A DNA stretch of 64,000 nt, from positions 2,232,001 to 2,296,000 of the forward strand of contig NZ_CP076128.1 in assembly GCF_018736065.1 (NCBI RefSeq), read 5' to 3'. Source of the stretch: Flammeovirga kamogawensis. Its GTDB lineage: Bacteria > Bacteroidota > Bacteroidia > Cytophagales > Flammeovirgaceae. Below the pieces are notes generated by a model. That model did no database searches. It saw only the letters and a program-made list of their open reading frames with translations, and had not been told where the DNA came from. A program made the translations under genes and the position numbers. How positions within the stretch are numbered: the first letter of the stretch is position 1; every line of letters begins with the position of its first letter. Below, one piece after another: positions 54,594 to 63,672 of the stretch.

Positions 54594-55193
54594 ATGGCAT
54601 TCGAGTTACCTCAACTTCCTTACGCTTATGACGCATTAGAGCCACATTTTGATGCTCGCACAATGGAAATTCACCACTCAAAGCATCATGCTGCATATAC
54701 AGCAAAATTAAATGCTGCTGTTGAGGGTACTGCTGACGCTGGGAAATCTATCGAAGAATTATTATCTGCTGATACACTTTCTGGTGCTGTAAGAAATAAC
54801 GGTGGTGGTTACTATAACCATAACTTATTCTGGACAATCCTTTCTCCAAACGGTGGAGGTGCTCCTACAGGAGATTTAGCTGCTGCTATCGACGCTGCTT
54901 TTGGTTCTTTCGATGCTTTCAAAGAAACATTTGCTAACGCTGCTGCAACTCGTTTCGGGTCTGGCTGGGCATGGTTATGTGTTAAAGATGGTGCTCTTTC
55001 TGTTTGCTCAACTGCAAACCAAGATAACCCATTAATGAAAGGTGAGTGCGGTGGAACACCAATCTTAGGTCTTGACGTTTGGGAACATGCATATTACTTA
55101 AACTACCAAAACCGTCGCCCTGATTACATCTCTGCATTCTGGAGTGTTGTAAACTGGGACGAAGTAGCAAAACGTTTTGCTGCTGCTAAGTAG
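54594..55193 (+). CDS. sodA: Superoxide dismutase, Mn-type
   Basis: 199 residues. Metal ligands are H27, H76, D161 and H165 (DVWEHAYY). Gln143 in ANQDNP and Gly72, four residues before H76, are the Mn-type choices; Fe-type enzymes carry the Gln at the second site. Cambialistic use is possible. There is no signal peptide, so it is cytosolic. The gene is richer in GCT/CCT-type codons and less AT-rich than its neighbours, as expected for high expression. Confidence 0.93.
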   Translation: MAFELPQLPYAYDALEPHFDARTMEIHHSKHHAAYTAKLNAAVEGTADAGKSIEELLSADTLSGAVRNNGGGYYNHNLFWTILSPNGGGAPTGDLAAAIDAAFGSFDAFKETFANAAATRFGSGWAWLCVKDGALSVCSTANQDNPLMKGECGGTPILGLDVWEHAYYLNYQNRRPDYISAFWSVVNWDEVAKRFAAAK

Positions 55194-55230
55194 TTTATAA
55201 CTATACAATAGACATAAGTCTAAATGTAAA

Positions 55231-55268
55231 AACCTTGAAAGGATTCATTCTTTCAAGGTTTTTTTATT
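55231..55268. terminator. Terminator after sodA
   Basis: AACCTTGAAA (55231-55240) pairs with TTTCAAGGTT (55251-55260), 10-nt loop, followed by TTTTTATT. Confidence 0.88.
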
Positions 55269-55318
55269 AAATGAGTAAAAAAGCTCCCTTATTTCTAAAG
55301 TAGCTTTCTAAAAATTCT

Positions 55319-56299
55319 TTAATGATCTCTATTTTGAAGATAGATGCCAAATTCTTTCAACAATTGCTTTCTGTCATCTGGAACATCTAATTTTTGTAAA
55401 GCAGTAAATCCTTTATCAAAATATTCATTTGATTTAGAAGTAGCCATTTCTTTTATACCTAATCTATTATAGATAGAAGTAACAGCCTTTACCTTTTTAA
55501 CTTTATCAAATTCTTTTACTTCTAACCATTTTAGAAGTTCCGCTTCATCTTCTCCTTCAGCTTGTTTTAAAGCCTTGATAAGCATTAATGTTTTCTTATT
55601 AGAAATAATATCTCCACCAACTTGCTTACCAAACTTATCTTGATCAGCATATACATCTAGGATATCATCTTTAAGCTGAAAACCAAGTCCTACATTAACT
55701 CCAAACTCTTCTACAACTTTAGATTGTTCTTCAGATGCTCCGCCAATTAAAGCTCCCAACCTTAATGCAAAACCTATCAATACAGCTGTTTTAAGACGTA
55801 TCATTTCTATATATTCTTCTTCAGAAACAATTGCTCGTTCTTCAAAGTCCATATCAAATTGTTGTCCTTCACAAACTTCAGTAGCACATTTATTAAATAA
55901 TGAAATAGCAGGTCTTAACACATTATCTTCCACTTTCATAATGTAGTCGTATGCTTTTACAAACATCACATCGCCTGATAAGATAGCAATATTAGGATTC
56001 CACTTTTCATGTACAGTCATCTGACCTCTACGAAGTGGAGCATCGTCCATAATATCATCGTGCATTAGAGTGAAATTATGAAAAACTTCTACACCTATTG
56101 CAGGTTCTACAGCTTTTTTATAATCATCATTAAATAAATAACAACCTAATAACGTTAACGCAGGACGTAACCTTTTACCACCTAATGATAATATATAACG
56201 TAAAGGAGCATATAAATTTTCTGGAGCATCACCGTATGCTCTTTTTTCTAATTCTTTAGCAAGTAATTCCCCTGCCTCTTTTAAATTAAATTGTGCCAT
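55319..56299 (-). CDS. Polyprenyl (trans-isoprenyl) diphosphate synthase
   Basis: 326 residues. The first Asp-rich motif is DDIMDD (81-86) with RRG following; the second is DDILD (211-215) in FQLKDDILDVYAD. GGKRLRP (40-46) binds the pyrophosphate of the homoallylic substrate. It makes a long-chain prenyl diphosphate for quinones or carotenoids; the chain length cannot be judged reliably. It is the last gene of an operon with gldF (12-bp gap) and the DUF4251 gene. Confidence 0.92.
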   Translation of the reverse strand: MAQFNLKEAGELLAKELEKRAYGDAPENLYAPLRYILSLGGKRLRPALTLLGCYLFNDDYKKAVEPAIGVEVFHNFTLMHDDIMDDAPLRRGQMTVHEKWNPNIAILSGDVMFVKAYDYIMKVEDNVLRPAISLFNKCATEVCEGQQFDMDFEERAIVSEEEYIEMIRLKTAVLIGFALRLGALIGGASEEQSKVVEEFGVNVGLGFQLKDDILDVYADQDKFGKQVGGDIISNKKTLMLIKALKQAEGEDEAELLKWLEVKEFDKVKKVKAVTSIYNRLGIKEMATSKSNEYFDKGFTALQKLDVPDDRKQLLKEFGIYLQNRDH

Positions 56300-56311
56300 A
56301 TATAATTTAGG

Positions 56312-57046
56312 TTATTGCTCCCAGCGTCTACTACCAATAGATAATTTGGCTAAGCTAAGTGCAATAATTATTAAACTGCAAAAATATAATATATCTCGAG
56401 AGTCTATTAACCCTCTACTTAAAGATCTATAATGAAAATCTACTCCCCATAAGCCAATAGCATATGCTTGATCACTTAATGCAGGAATAGCTGCCACAGA
56501 GGATATACCATCATAACAAACAAAACAAAGTGCTACTGCTATAATAAAAGAAACTATCTGACTTGAAGTAACTGAAGAAGCAAAAGTACCAATTGCGGCA
56601 AAACCACCAGAAAGAAGAATTAAACCAATGTAAGAACCTACAACAGCTGCTGTATCAATATTTCCTTTAGGAGCACCTAAATTATAAATTGAAAAGTAGT
56701 AAATAACTGTTGGAATTAATGCTAATATTGCTGTTACCCATGCTGCAAAAAACTTCCCACTAACAATCTGAAAATCAGTTAATGGTCGAGTAAATAATAA
56801 TTCTAAAGTTCCTGTTTTTTTCTCTTCTGCTAAACCACGCATAGTTATAGCTGGTAAAAGGAACATAAAAACATAAGGTGCAACATTAAATAAGGCATCT
56901 AAAGAAGCATAACTACCTTCTAATATACTTGTTTGTGGAAAAACCCAAACAAATAATCCCATCATTATTAAAAAGATAGCGACTACTAAATACCCTAAAA
57001 TTGCACTAAAGAAACTATTAATTTCTCGTTTAAATATTTGCCACAT
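56312..57046 (-). CDS. gldF: Gliding motility ABC transporter permease GldF
   Basis: 244 residues with six predicted membrane helices. The start MWQIFKREINSFFSAILGYLV and RGLAEEKKTGTLELLFTRPLTD (about 70-91) are hallmarks of GldF and of ABC-2 permeases. It works with the ATPase GldA and the accessory protein GldG in Flavobacterium gliding. Neither gldA nor gldG is adjacent here. It sits between a DUF4251 gene (23-bp gap) and the prenyl synthase. Confidence 0.88.
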   Translation of the reverse strand: MWQIFKREINSFFSAILGYLVVAIFLIMMGLFVWVFPQTSILEGSYASLDALFNVAPYVFMFLLPAITMRGLAEEKKTGTLELLFTRPLTDFQIVSGKFFAAWVTAILALIPTVIYYFSIYNLGAPKGNIDTAAVVGSYIGLILLSGGFAAIGTFASSVTSSQIVSFIIAVALCFVCYDGISSVAAIPALSDQAYAIGLWGVDFHYRSLSRGLIDSRDILYFCSLIIIALSLAKLSIGSRRWEQ

Positions 57047-57069
57047 AAGTTAAAAAAGTAATGCTTTTA

Positions 57070-57693
57070 TTAATAAGGTGTTGCTCCTTGAAATACTGAT
57101 GATAAATCAGTTGGTAACAAATTACCACGGAACTTCACTTCAATATTTTCTGTTTGAGACCTTACTGATGCATCCGCCCAGTTATCTGCCCCATTTAAGT
57201 TTATTCTTACTGCAGCCTGCATCATAGAACCTTGTACATTAAAGCTCATGTTTACACCACCATGTTCATTTTCTTTTAACTCTAGATCAGTAATTTTACC
57301 ATCTAATGTAATTCCTCCAACACCGTTATAACCAACTATACCTTCAAAACCCAATTGTACAACACAAACGTCTCCATTAAGTTTAATAAAATTGATAGAA
57401 TTTGTTACTTGAGCAACATTTCCATATCTATCATATACTTGGTTGGCCTGTAAAACAAACTTTTGATCTTTCATTGCCTGTTTAGACATTTCAAAACGAG
57501 CTGTTTCTTCTGCTTTGGCCTGTTGTTTAGCTAATTGCTTTGCCTTTTTTCTTTCCTCTTTCGCTTTTTTCTTTGCTAGCTTCCTCTGCTCCTTTTCTGT
57601 CAAAGGTTTTTCTTGTTCATCTTGTGCATTTACTTGTCCTGCAAAAGCAATAAGTAAAGTAAATACGAATATTTTAAATAAATTATGTTTCAT
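57070..57693 (-). CDS. DUF4251 secreted protein with Lys-rich linker
   Basis: 207 residues. The signal peptide ends GQVNAQ. Residues 25-60 are a Lys/Glu/Ala-rich helix (KEQRKLAKKKAKEERKKAK), followed by the DUF4251 beta domain (about 65-205) with GYNGVGGITLDGKI. Periplasmic, function unknown. First gene of the gldF operon. Confidence 0.85.
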   Translation of the reverse strand: MKHNLFKIFVFTLLIAFAGQVNAQDEQEKPLTEKEQRKLAKKKAKEERKKAKQLAKQQAKAEETARFEMSKQAMKDQKFVLQANQVYDRYGNVAQVTNSINFIKLNGDVCVVQLGFEGIVGYNGVGGITLDGKITDLELKENEHGGVNMSFNVQGSMMQAAVRINLNGADNWADASVRSQTENIEVKFRGNLLPTDLSSVFQGATPY

Positions 57694-57901
57694 AGTTCTT
57701 GTTAGATTTAGTATTGATAATGTTCGGGAACTTAAAAAATAAGCTATACTATATAATTTAGATACTTAATAAGTGCTACTTTTCTTTAAAAAGTACAGGC
57801 AAATATACGCAATCATTACACGTATTGAAGATTTAAGTTTATTTTTTATAATTGATTATTAACTTTACTATAAATAATTCATTCGATTAAATAAACCCAA
57901 T

Positions 57902-58510
57902 ATGAAAAATAATAGAGAACATGTTTTAAAAGTTGCTACAAAATTAATTTCTGAAAGAGGATTTGATGGAGCATCTACAAGAGAAATTGCCCAAAGAGCT
58001 AAAGTGAGCCAAGGAATGATAAATTATTATTTTGGTTCAAAAGAAGCACTTCTTAAAGAAATCATTTCTGATTTTTCGAAACAAATTAATACCGTTGTAA
58101 CAGAACTAAAACACTCAGAAAAAGAAGGTTTAGATTTTTTAAAAAGTGCATTACTGAAATTCTTTAAGGTCTCTTTCGAAAATAGAGACTTATCGAGAAT
58201 TATGAATGTTGAAGAAACAATGGACCTTAGAGATGAAGTGATCTCTCAAAATGATGAGGTTTCTAAAATTGTGAGTGATCTATTTATTTCAAATATTTTA
58301 GATGGTAAAGCTAAAGGTATTTACAATGAAGATTGTGATGAAGAACTTGTTGTGACTTTCTTAGTAAATGCTCTGAATGATTACATTATAAGATCTGAAA
58401 GAATAATTATCAAACAACCTATAAAGGGCGTCTCTGCTTATTCAGATCATCATCAAAAAAGAGTATTAGAATTTAGTTATAGCTATTTAGAAAAAATGTT
58501 ACTCCCATAA
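57902..58510 (+). CDS. TetR/AcrR family regulator
   Basis: 202 residues. The N-terminal HTH (about 5-50) contains GASTREIAQRAKVSQGMI then NYYFGSKEALL, the classic TetR layout. The C-terminal ligand-binding domain is not recognised. Its targets may be its own gene, the adjacent channel gene at 58553, or the divergent gldF operon; none of these is shown by the sequence. Confidence 0.92.
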   Translation: MKNNREHVLKVATKLISERGFDGASTREIAQRAKVSQGMINYYFGSKEALLKEIISDFSKQINTVVTELKHSEKEGLDFLKSALLKFFKVSFENRDLSRIMNVEETMDLRDEVISQNDEVSKIVSDLFISNILDGKAKGIYNEDCDEELVVTFLVNALNDYIIRSERIIIKQPIKGVSAYSDHHQKRVLEFSYSYLEKMLLP

Positions 58511-58552
58511 TTACAACTACAATTTCTACTATTTTATAAAAATTTGGTATCA

Positions 58553-59206
58553 ATGGAAAATCAACAGAACAATAAAAAAGCAAAAGTTATTTCTAAAAGT
58601 TGGCTAATAAGAATAACTCGATTATCAGATATAATTTTTGCAACGTCAATGACAATGTTGCTTTTAGCAATTGATCTACCTGAGGTTAAAGCAATAGAAA
58701 GTAATAAACAGCTTTTAACTGCGTTAAGTAAGCAACTACCTATTTTAGGTATTTTCCTTTCAACTTTTGTTTTGTTAGCGGTTTATTGGTTAAAACACAC
58801 AACCACAACACGATTAATGAAAGGAGCCGATACACTTTATATGTGGTTAGACCTAATCCTGTTGGCTTTTGTAGCATTATTACCATTTTCTAATGGTTTA
58901 GCTACTGCTTTTCCAGACTACTTTATTTCCATAGCAATATATGGTATTAATGTTTTTATAATTGGTAGTTGTTCTTTCTTTGCCTGGAGACACGCAAGTA
59001 AAAATAACCTACTACTTAAAGAAGAAATGGATAAAAAAGAAGCTGAAGTTATAAGTAGCGAAAGCTGGATGGAACCCGTATTAGCTATAGTTTCTATTAT
59101 AACAGGTTATTTTTATATTGATTATGCTCAACTTCCGTTTATTTTAGTACCAATTATCTATGGTCTACAAACCAAATGGAAAGAGAAAAAAAATAGAGCA
59201 CGTTAA
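58553..59206 (+). CDS. TMEM175/DUF1211-type potassium channel-like protein
   Basis: The ATG at 58553 is preferred over an in-frame TTG at 58544, giving 217 residues. It has six predicted helices. The first carries RITRLSDIIFATSMTMLLLAIDLP, close to the FSD signature of TMEM175 (RxxxFSDxVxAIxxT). The phenylalanine of FSD is Leu here. Bacterial members are potassium-permeable channels. Located 42 bp after the TetR gene. Confidence 0.75.
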   Translation: MENQQNNKKAKVISKSWLIRITRLSDIIFATSMTMLLLAIDLPEVKAIESNKQLLTALSKQLPILGIFLSTFVLLAVYWLKHTTTTRLMKGADTLYMWLDLILLAFVALLPFSNGLATAFPDYFISIAIYGINVFIIGSCSFFAWRHASKNNLLLKEEMDKKEAEVISSESWMEPVLAIVSIITGYFYIDYAQLPFILVPIIYGLQTKWKEKKNRAR

Positions 59207-59274
59207 TTGCTCTACAATTTAGGGTACTTTTTAAATAAATTGTACCTGTACGTCACTTACAAACGCAAACATCA

Positions 59275-60042
59275 ATGGCAGCACAAGTCATTTCTATTAG
59301 TAACCATAAAGGTGGTGTAGGTAAAACTACATCTGTTGTAAATCTTGGTGCAGGACTGCATCAGTTAGGTAAACGTGTCTTGATGATAGACATGGACCCT
59401 CAAGCAAATTTAAGTCAATCTCTTGGTGTTTTTGAACCTGAGAAATCTGTATATACTATGCTTAGAGGCTTCTGTAAAATAGAAGATGCTATGCAAGAAT
59501 TAGAACTAGACCTTCAATTAATTCCTTCTGAACTAGATTTATCTGGAGCAGAATTAGAATTAAGTATGGAAGCTGGTAGAGAATTTATTCTTAAAGATCA
59601 TATTAATAAAGTAAAAGATAATTTTGACTTTATTTTAATAGATTGCCCTCCAAGTTTGGGTTTACTTACTATTAATGCATTCACTGCTTCTAATCAAGTA
59701 TTCTTTCCTTTACAAGCTCAATTTTTAGCTACTCAAGGTTTAAAAAAATTACTCGAGGTTATTGAAAAAGTACAGCAGCGCTTAAACCAAGATCTTGAAG
59801 TTGGTGGTGTATTTATTACTCAGTTCGATAAAAGAAAAATATTAAATAGAAACGTAAAAGATGCTATTGAGAAGCACTTTGGCGATAAACTTTTTAAAAC
59901 AGTAATAAGAGAAAATGTAGCTCTAGCTGAAGCACCTTCAAGACAAACAAACATCTTTAAATACAATCCTAAGAGTAATGGAGCGTTAGATTATTGGGGA
60001 CTAGCACAAGAAGTACTAGATAGAACCACTGTTAACGCCTAA
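59275..60042 (+). CDS. parA: ParA family ATPase (Soj/McdA type)
   Basis: 255 residues. The deviant Walker A is KGGVGKTT (12-19), with DMDPQANLSQSLG (Walker A') and LIDCPPSLG (Walker B). Such ATPases form nucleoid-bound gradients that segregate chromosomes or position cargo. No parB gene follows; instead a 95-residue ribbon-helix-helix-like protein begins 18 bp downstream. No parS site could be seen. Confidence 0.93.
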   Translation: MAAQVISISNHKGGVGKTTSVVNLGAGLHQLGKRVLMIDMDPQANLSQSLGVFEPEKSVYTMLRGFCKIEDAMQELELDLQLIPSELDLSGAELELSMEAGREFILKDHINKVKDNFDFILIDCPPSLGLLTINAFTASNQVFFPLQAQFLATQGLKKLLEVIEKVQQRLNQDLEVGGVFITQFDKRKILNRNVKDAIEKHFGDKLFKTVIRENVALAEAPSRQTNIFKYNPKSNGALDYWGLAQEVLDRTTVNA

Positions 60043-60060
60043 CTCTAAATAACTATCATC

Positions 60061-60348
60061 ATGGCAAAAAAAAGTTTTTCAGGAGGATTAGATTCACTAT
60101 TAGGAGGAGCACCAATAGGTAATAATAAACCATCTACTCCAGCATCCACTACTCAATCTGTAATTCCTAAAAAAGAGAATATACAACCAAGTCCTGTGCA
60201 AAAGAATGACGCAATAGATACCTTTTCTTTATTGCCTGTTACCTTCCAAGACAAAATAACAGCACTTTCAAATAAAGAAGGTCGCTCTAGAGAAGAAATA
60301 ATTAAGGAGGCAATTGGTTTCTATCTAGATTTTCAAGTAGATTTATAG
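60061..60348 (+). CDS. Small RHH-like partner of ParA
   Basis: 95 residues. The N-terminus KSFSGGLDSLLGG resembles the ParA-contacting start of ParB. A Pro/Ser/Asn-rich linker (25-55) follows, then TFQDKITALSNKEGRSREEIIKEAIGFYLDF (about 63-93), which fits a ribbon-helix-helix fold. The size fits adaptor proteins such as ParG, CopG or McdB rather than ParB. Probably co-transcribed with parA and possibly with the next gene (25-bp gap). Confidence 0.7.
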   Translation: MAKKSFSGGLDSLLGGAPIGNNKPSTPASTTQSVIPKKENIQPSPVQKNDAIDTFSLLPVTFQDKITALSNKEGRSREEIIKEAIGFYLDFQVDL

Positions 60349-60373
60349 AATAAACCTACAAGCCAAAACCCTT

Positions 60374-62539
60374 ATGAAGCATACGCTATTATTTTTAATC
60401 ACATTTTTATTTTGTTTAAGTAATTCTTATGCTCAAAATATTGGTTTTGTTCCCTCAACATCAATTGTTGTAGAAAACGGAAATCAAGAATTAAAAAATG
60501 CATGGTCTGGAGGGTTAAATGCTGTTCAACTCTTTAATATTGATTTAAATCTAAATGGCAATAATGATCTCGTTATTTTTGATAGGTCTACGAGAAAAAT
60601 TTATACCTACTTATGGAGTTCAACCTCACAAGAGTGGTTATATTCCCCTCAATATGAAGATGCTTTCCCAAGTGATATCCGTTTTTGGATTCAAATTCAA
60701 GACATTAATGGAAATGGCCACAAAGATTTAATCATTGGAAGAGAAGATGGAATTTACCTCCACACTAACTCTTCAGACGATCAATTATCTTTCAATAAAA
60801 CACCCGTTCAATTACAATCCACTACTTTTTCTGGAGCCCCAACACCATTGGTATGCTCTTTATTAGATACACCCGCCATCTCAGATGTTAATGGAGACGG
60901 TTTATTAGACTTTATAACTTTTGTTCCGGGATTAGGAGGTACAATTGAGTACCATGAAAACATTGGTGGCAACTCTGATACACCCTCCTTTAAAAAGAAA
61001 AGTAATAATTGGGGCGATTTTCAAGAATGTGGTGATTGTGCCACATATATCTTTGGAGATGAAACCTGTGGATCAAATGGTAGAATTATGCACTTAGGTT
61101 CTGCTATTAGCTTTGAAGATATAAATGGCAGTGGCCTTAAAGACCTTTTGATTGGTGAGATGAATTGTAGTAATTTAGTTTCACTTCCAAATAAAGGTAA
61201 CGAATCAACAGCTCTTTTTAATGAAAGTATTTCTAACTTTCCTACCTCACACCCTGTAAATTTCCCACTCTTCCCTGCCTCTTTCTTTGTTGATATCAAT
61301 AATGATGGGCAAAATGATATGGTTGTAGGCGCTAACCTAACATCTAATGAAGGTGATCTAACAAATTTCAGTAATAGTATCTGGTTATATAAAAATACTG
61401 GCACTTCATCTGCTCCTGTTTGGACATTTATACAAGAAAACTTTCTACAATCTGCAGCAATTGATTTAGGAGAACGTTCCAAACCTTTTGCCTATGATGT
61501 GAATAAAGATGGGTTAGATGACCTCTTGGTTGGCTATAGAGGAACATTTAATAGTAATAATGAAATGATGGGCGGAGGTATTGCTTATTTCCAAAACATA
61601 GGCACCGAAAATGTTCCTAAGTTTAAACTTATCGATTTAGACTATTATTCTATTACTAACTGGGGAATGATTGATATAAATCCTCAAATAGTAGACCTTA
61701 CAGGAAACGGTAGCGAAGATTTAGTAATAAGTGCAAGAAAACCAAATAGTAATAAGGCAGGTGTTTATCTATTTCCAGCTAATGGCCTTTCATTTGACAC
61801 TGATAACCCTACTTTAATTTTTGAACACAGACCTGAAGAAAACACTTATTTATATGATATAGATAATGACGGCAAAACCGACATTTTATTAGGTACATTT
61901 GGTGGTGAACTTCAGTTTTATAAACAAAACGAAAAATTAGATTTTGTACTAGAAGAAAATGAATTTAAAGGTATTAATGATAACCTACTTCGTAAATACC
62001 CTTCTGCATTTATCACTGATTTTGATAAAGACGGTACATTAGATCTTTTAGTATGGGATGACAGTGGTACTCCAAGAGTTTGGAGAGATTATAAAAATGA
62101 CAACTCTACTTTCCAGAGTAAAGCATTTTATAACGAAACAAGCAACTCATTTACAGATAGAACATATGGGAACAAACTAAGTAGCACAATAATAAACAAC
62201 TTTCTAATTACTGGTTCTGAAGGAGGAGGACTCTATTTAGCAACTATTGATACGCACGAAGCACCAACTGCTATTGCAGATGAAATCAGCACATCTACCT
62301 TACATTTAAAGGTATATCCTAACCCTACATCTTCAGATTTTATTATAGAAAACAATAACAACTCAACATTACAATTAAATGTAATGTCTATTAATGGAAA
62401 TATTATTTTAGAAGACAGTATAACATCCCATAGCAATCTAAAGGTGTCAACTCAAAAATGGGTAAAAGGAATTTATCTACTTCAATTTACAGATGTCTAT
62501 ACATCTACATTAATTACCAAAAAGATAATTGTAAAATAG
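60374..62539 (+). CDS. VCBS/FG-GAP repeat T9SS cargo protein
   Basis: 721 residues with a signal peptide ending SYAQ. About nine FG-GAP/VCBS calcium-binding loops of the form D-x-N-G-D/N-G-x-x-D-L-(L/I) (for example DINGNGHKDLIIG, DVNKDGLDDLLVG, DIDNDGKTDILLG) form a likely beta-propeller to about residue 600. A T9SS type A sorting domain starts near YPNPTSSDF (about 641) and ends KKIIVK. A surface or adhesive role is typical. It is unusual that it follows parA and its partner so closely. Confidence 0.85.
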   Translation: MKHTLLFLITFLFCLSNSYAQNIGFVPSTSIVVENGNQELKNAWSGGLNAVQLFNIDLNLNGNNDLVIFDRSTRKIYTYLWSSTSQEWLYSPQYEDAFPSDIRFWIQIQDINGNGHKDLIIGREDGIYLHTNSSDDQLSFNKTPVQLQSTTFSGAPTPLVCSLLDTPAISDVNGDGLLDFITFVPGLGGTIEYHENIGGNSDTPSFKKKSNNWGDFQECGDCATYIFGDETCGSNGRIMHLGSAISFEDINGSGLKDLLIGEMNCSNLVSLPNKGNESTALFNESISNFPTSHPVNFPLFPASFFVDINNDGQNDMVVGANLTSNEGDLTNFSNSIWLYKNTGTSSAPVWTFIQENFLQSAAIDLGERSKPFAYDVNKDGLDDLLVGYRGTFNSNNEMMGGGIAYFQNIGTENVPKFKLIDLDYYSITNWGMIDINPQIVDLTGNGSEDLVISARKPNSNKAGVYLFPANGLSFDTDNPTLIFEHRPEENTYLYDIDNDGKTDILLGTFGGELQFYKQNEKLDFVLEENEFKGINDNLLRKYPSAFITDFDKDGTLDLLVWDDSGTPRVWRDYKNDNSTFQSKAFYNETSNSFTDRTYGNKLSSTIINNFLITGSEGGGLYLATIDTHEAPTAIADEISTSTLHLKVYPNPTSSDFIIENNNNSTLQLNVMSINGNIILEDSITSHSNLKVSTQKWVKGIYLLQFTDVYTSTLITKKIIVK

Positions 62540-62545
62540 ATTATA

Positions 62546-62785
62546 CTATGAACAACACCTATTTGATCGAAGCAAATAAGCTACATCAAATTTTAGAATA
62601 CCTCTAAAAGTTCGTAAGTAAACATCAGAAACTGCATCTGTTGAACCTTCACTTTTAATCAATTGTAGTAATTGATCCTTAGGTAAATCTTCTACTTCTT
62701 CTTCTGATTGCATTCCTTGTGCATTAATCAGAACATCAGCTATAGATAAGCTTAAATCTTTGTCTTTTTTTGATAATTCTATCAT
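62546..62785 (-). CDS. Small acidic protein of unknown function
   Basis: A start at 62785 (MIELSKKDKDLSLS) gives 79 residues and leaves a 16-bp gap after the preceding gene; a longer start at 62884 lies inside that gene. Acidic N-terminal half (SEEEVEDLPKDQ) and a more hydrophobic C-terminus ending RSNRCCS. No family recognised. Convergent with the VCBS gene, 6 bp apart. Confidence 0.5.
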   Translation of the reverse strand: MIELSKKDKDLSLSIADVLINAQGMQSEEEVEDLPKDQLLQLIKSEGSTDAVSDVYLRTFRGILKFDVAYLLRSNRCCS

Positions 62786-62801
62786 TGGATTATTAATTAA
62801 C

Positions 62802-63443
62802 CTAACTTCTATCTTGAACAATATGTTTACGTAATATCCATAAAACAGCAGGTAAATTATCATATACTTGCTCTTGAACTTCAATTATTTCTAGAATTTT
62901 CCCATCGACATATTTATCGACAAAAAACTCTTTAGGAGGCTCATATAGTGCATCTACTATTTCATAAAAATCTTCCTCATCAGTTTCTCCTTTACCATTT
63001 AAATAGGCTGCATTAGCAATTTTCTTTGCTAAAATTTCTGCATTCTTATTATCATATCCATAGTAGGATGAATACAGAACAAACTCTAAAATTTCAGCAA
63101 TAGGTTCTCTTTCTACAGGTAACTTCTGAGCAAATTTTCTTAATGCACTCATGAAATCCAATAAATCAATTGTAACCAAATCATCATCAACTTTAACAGG
63201 AAACATCATAGACATTGCAAACCTTGTTTCTTGCATTAAGATGCTATTCTCCTCTTCGTCAAAGTATAAACGTATAAATATTTGTGTCGGATCACCTTTT
63301 TCTTGGAACTCTTCAATTCCCTCAATTGCTTCCCACATTGCTCCAATAACACGAGATCCATCTTTAAATATTCTGGGTATTCTTAAAAACTTAACCCTCT
63401 TATTATTAAGATATTCCTCTAAAGTAATCTTTGCCGTTGTCAT
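62802..63443 (-). CDS. Cytosolic protein of unknown function
   Basis: 213 residues, no signal peptide or membrane helix. Mixed alpha/beta, acidic, with IPRIFKDGSRVIGAMWEAIEG near the start and a predicted helical C-terminal half (AEILAKKIANAAYLNGKGETDEEDF). No recognisable motif. The small gene downstream is probably in the same transcript. Confidence 0.6.
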   Translation of the reverse strand: MTTAKITLEEYLNNKRVKFLRIPRIFKDGSRVIGAMWEAIEGIEEFQEKGDPTQIFIRLYFDEEENSILMQETRFAMSMMFPVKVDDDLVTIDLLDFMSALRKFAQKLPVEREPIAEILEFVLYSSYYGYDNKNAEILAKKIANAAYLNGKGETDEEDFYEIVDALYEPPKEFFVDKYVDGKILEIIEVQEQVYDNLPAVLWILRKHIVQDRS

Positions 63444-63580
63444 TTTGTTCTCTTAAATACGTTGGTTCATTTGTCAAAAAATTCTCCGTATAATCCTATT
63501 GTAATTATCGAAAAACTTAAGTGATTTGATTAAAATCTAATATAATATAGTAATTACTTTTGGAAAAGTACAAATACAAA

Positions 63581-63625
63581 GAGGTAATCCTACCACTTTA
63601 TGTAATAAAGTAAAAGAATTACCTC
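63581..63625 (-). terminator. Probable terminator of the DUF2911 gene
   Basis: GAGGTAAT (63581-63588) pairs with ATTACCTC (63618-63625), with an inner stem ACTTTA/TAAAGT (63595-63600 with 63606-63611). On the minus strand it is followed by TTTGTATTTG. Structure is clear; terminator role is inferred. Confidence 0.6.
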
Positions 63626-63672
63626 AAATTATAATTTCAATACTATTATTTTTGTCTTACAAACTTTCTAAC

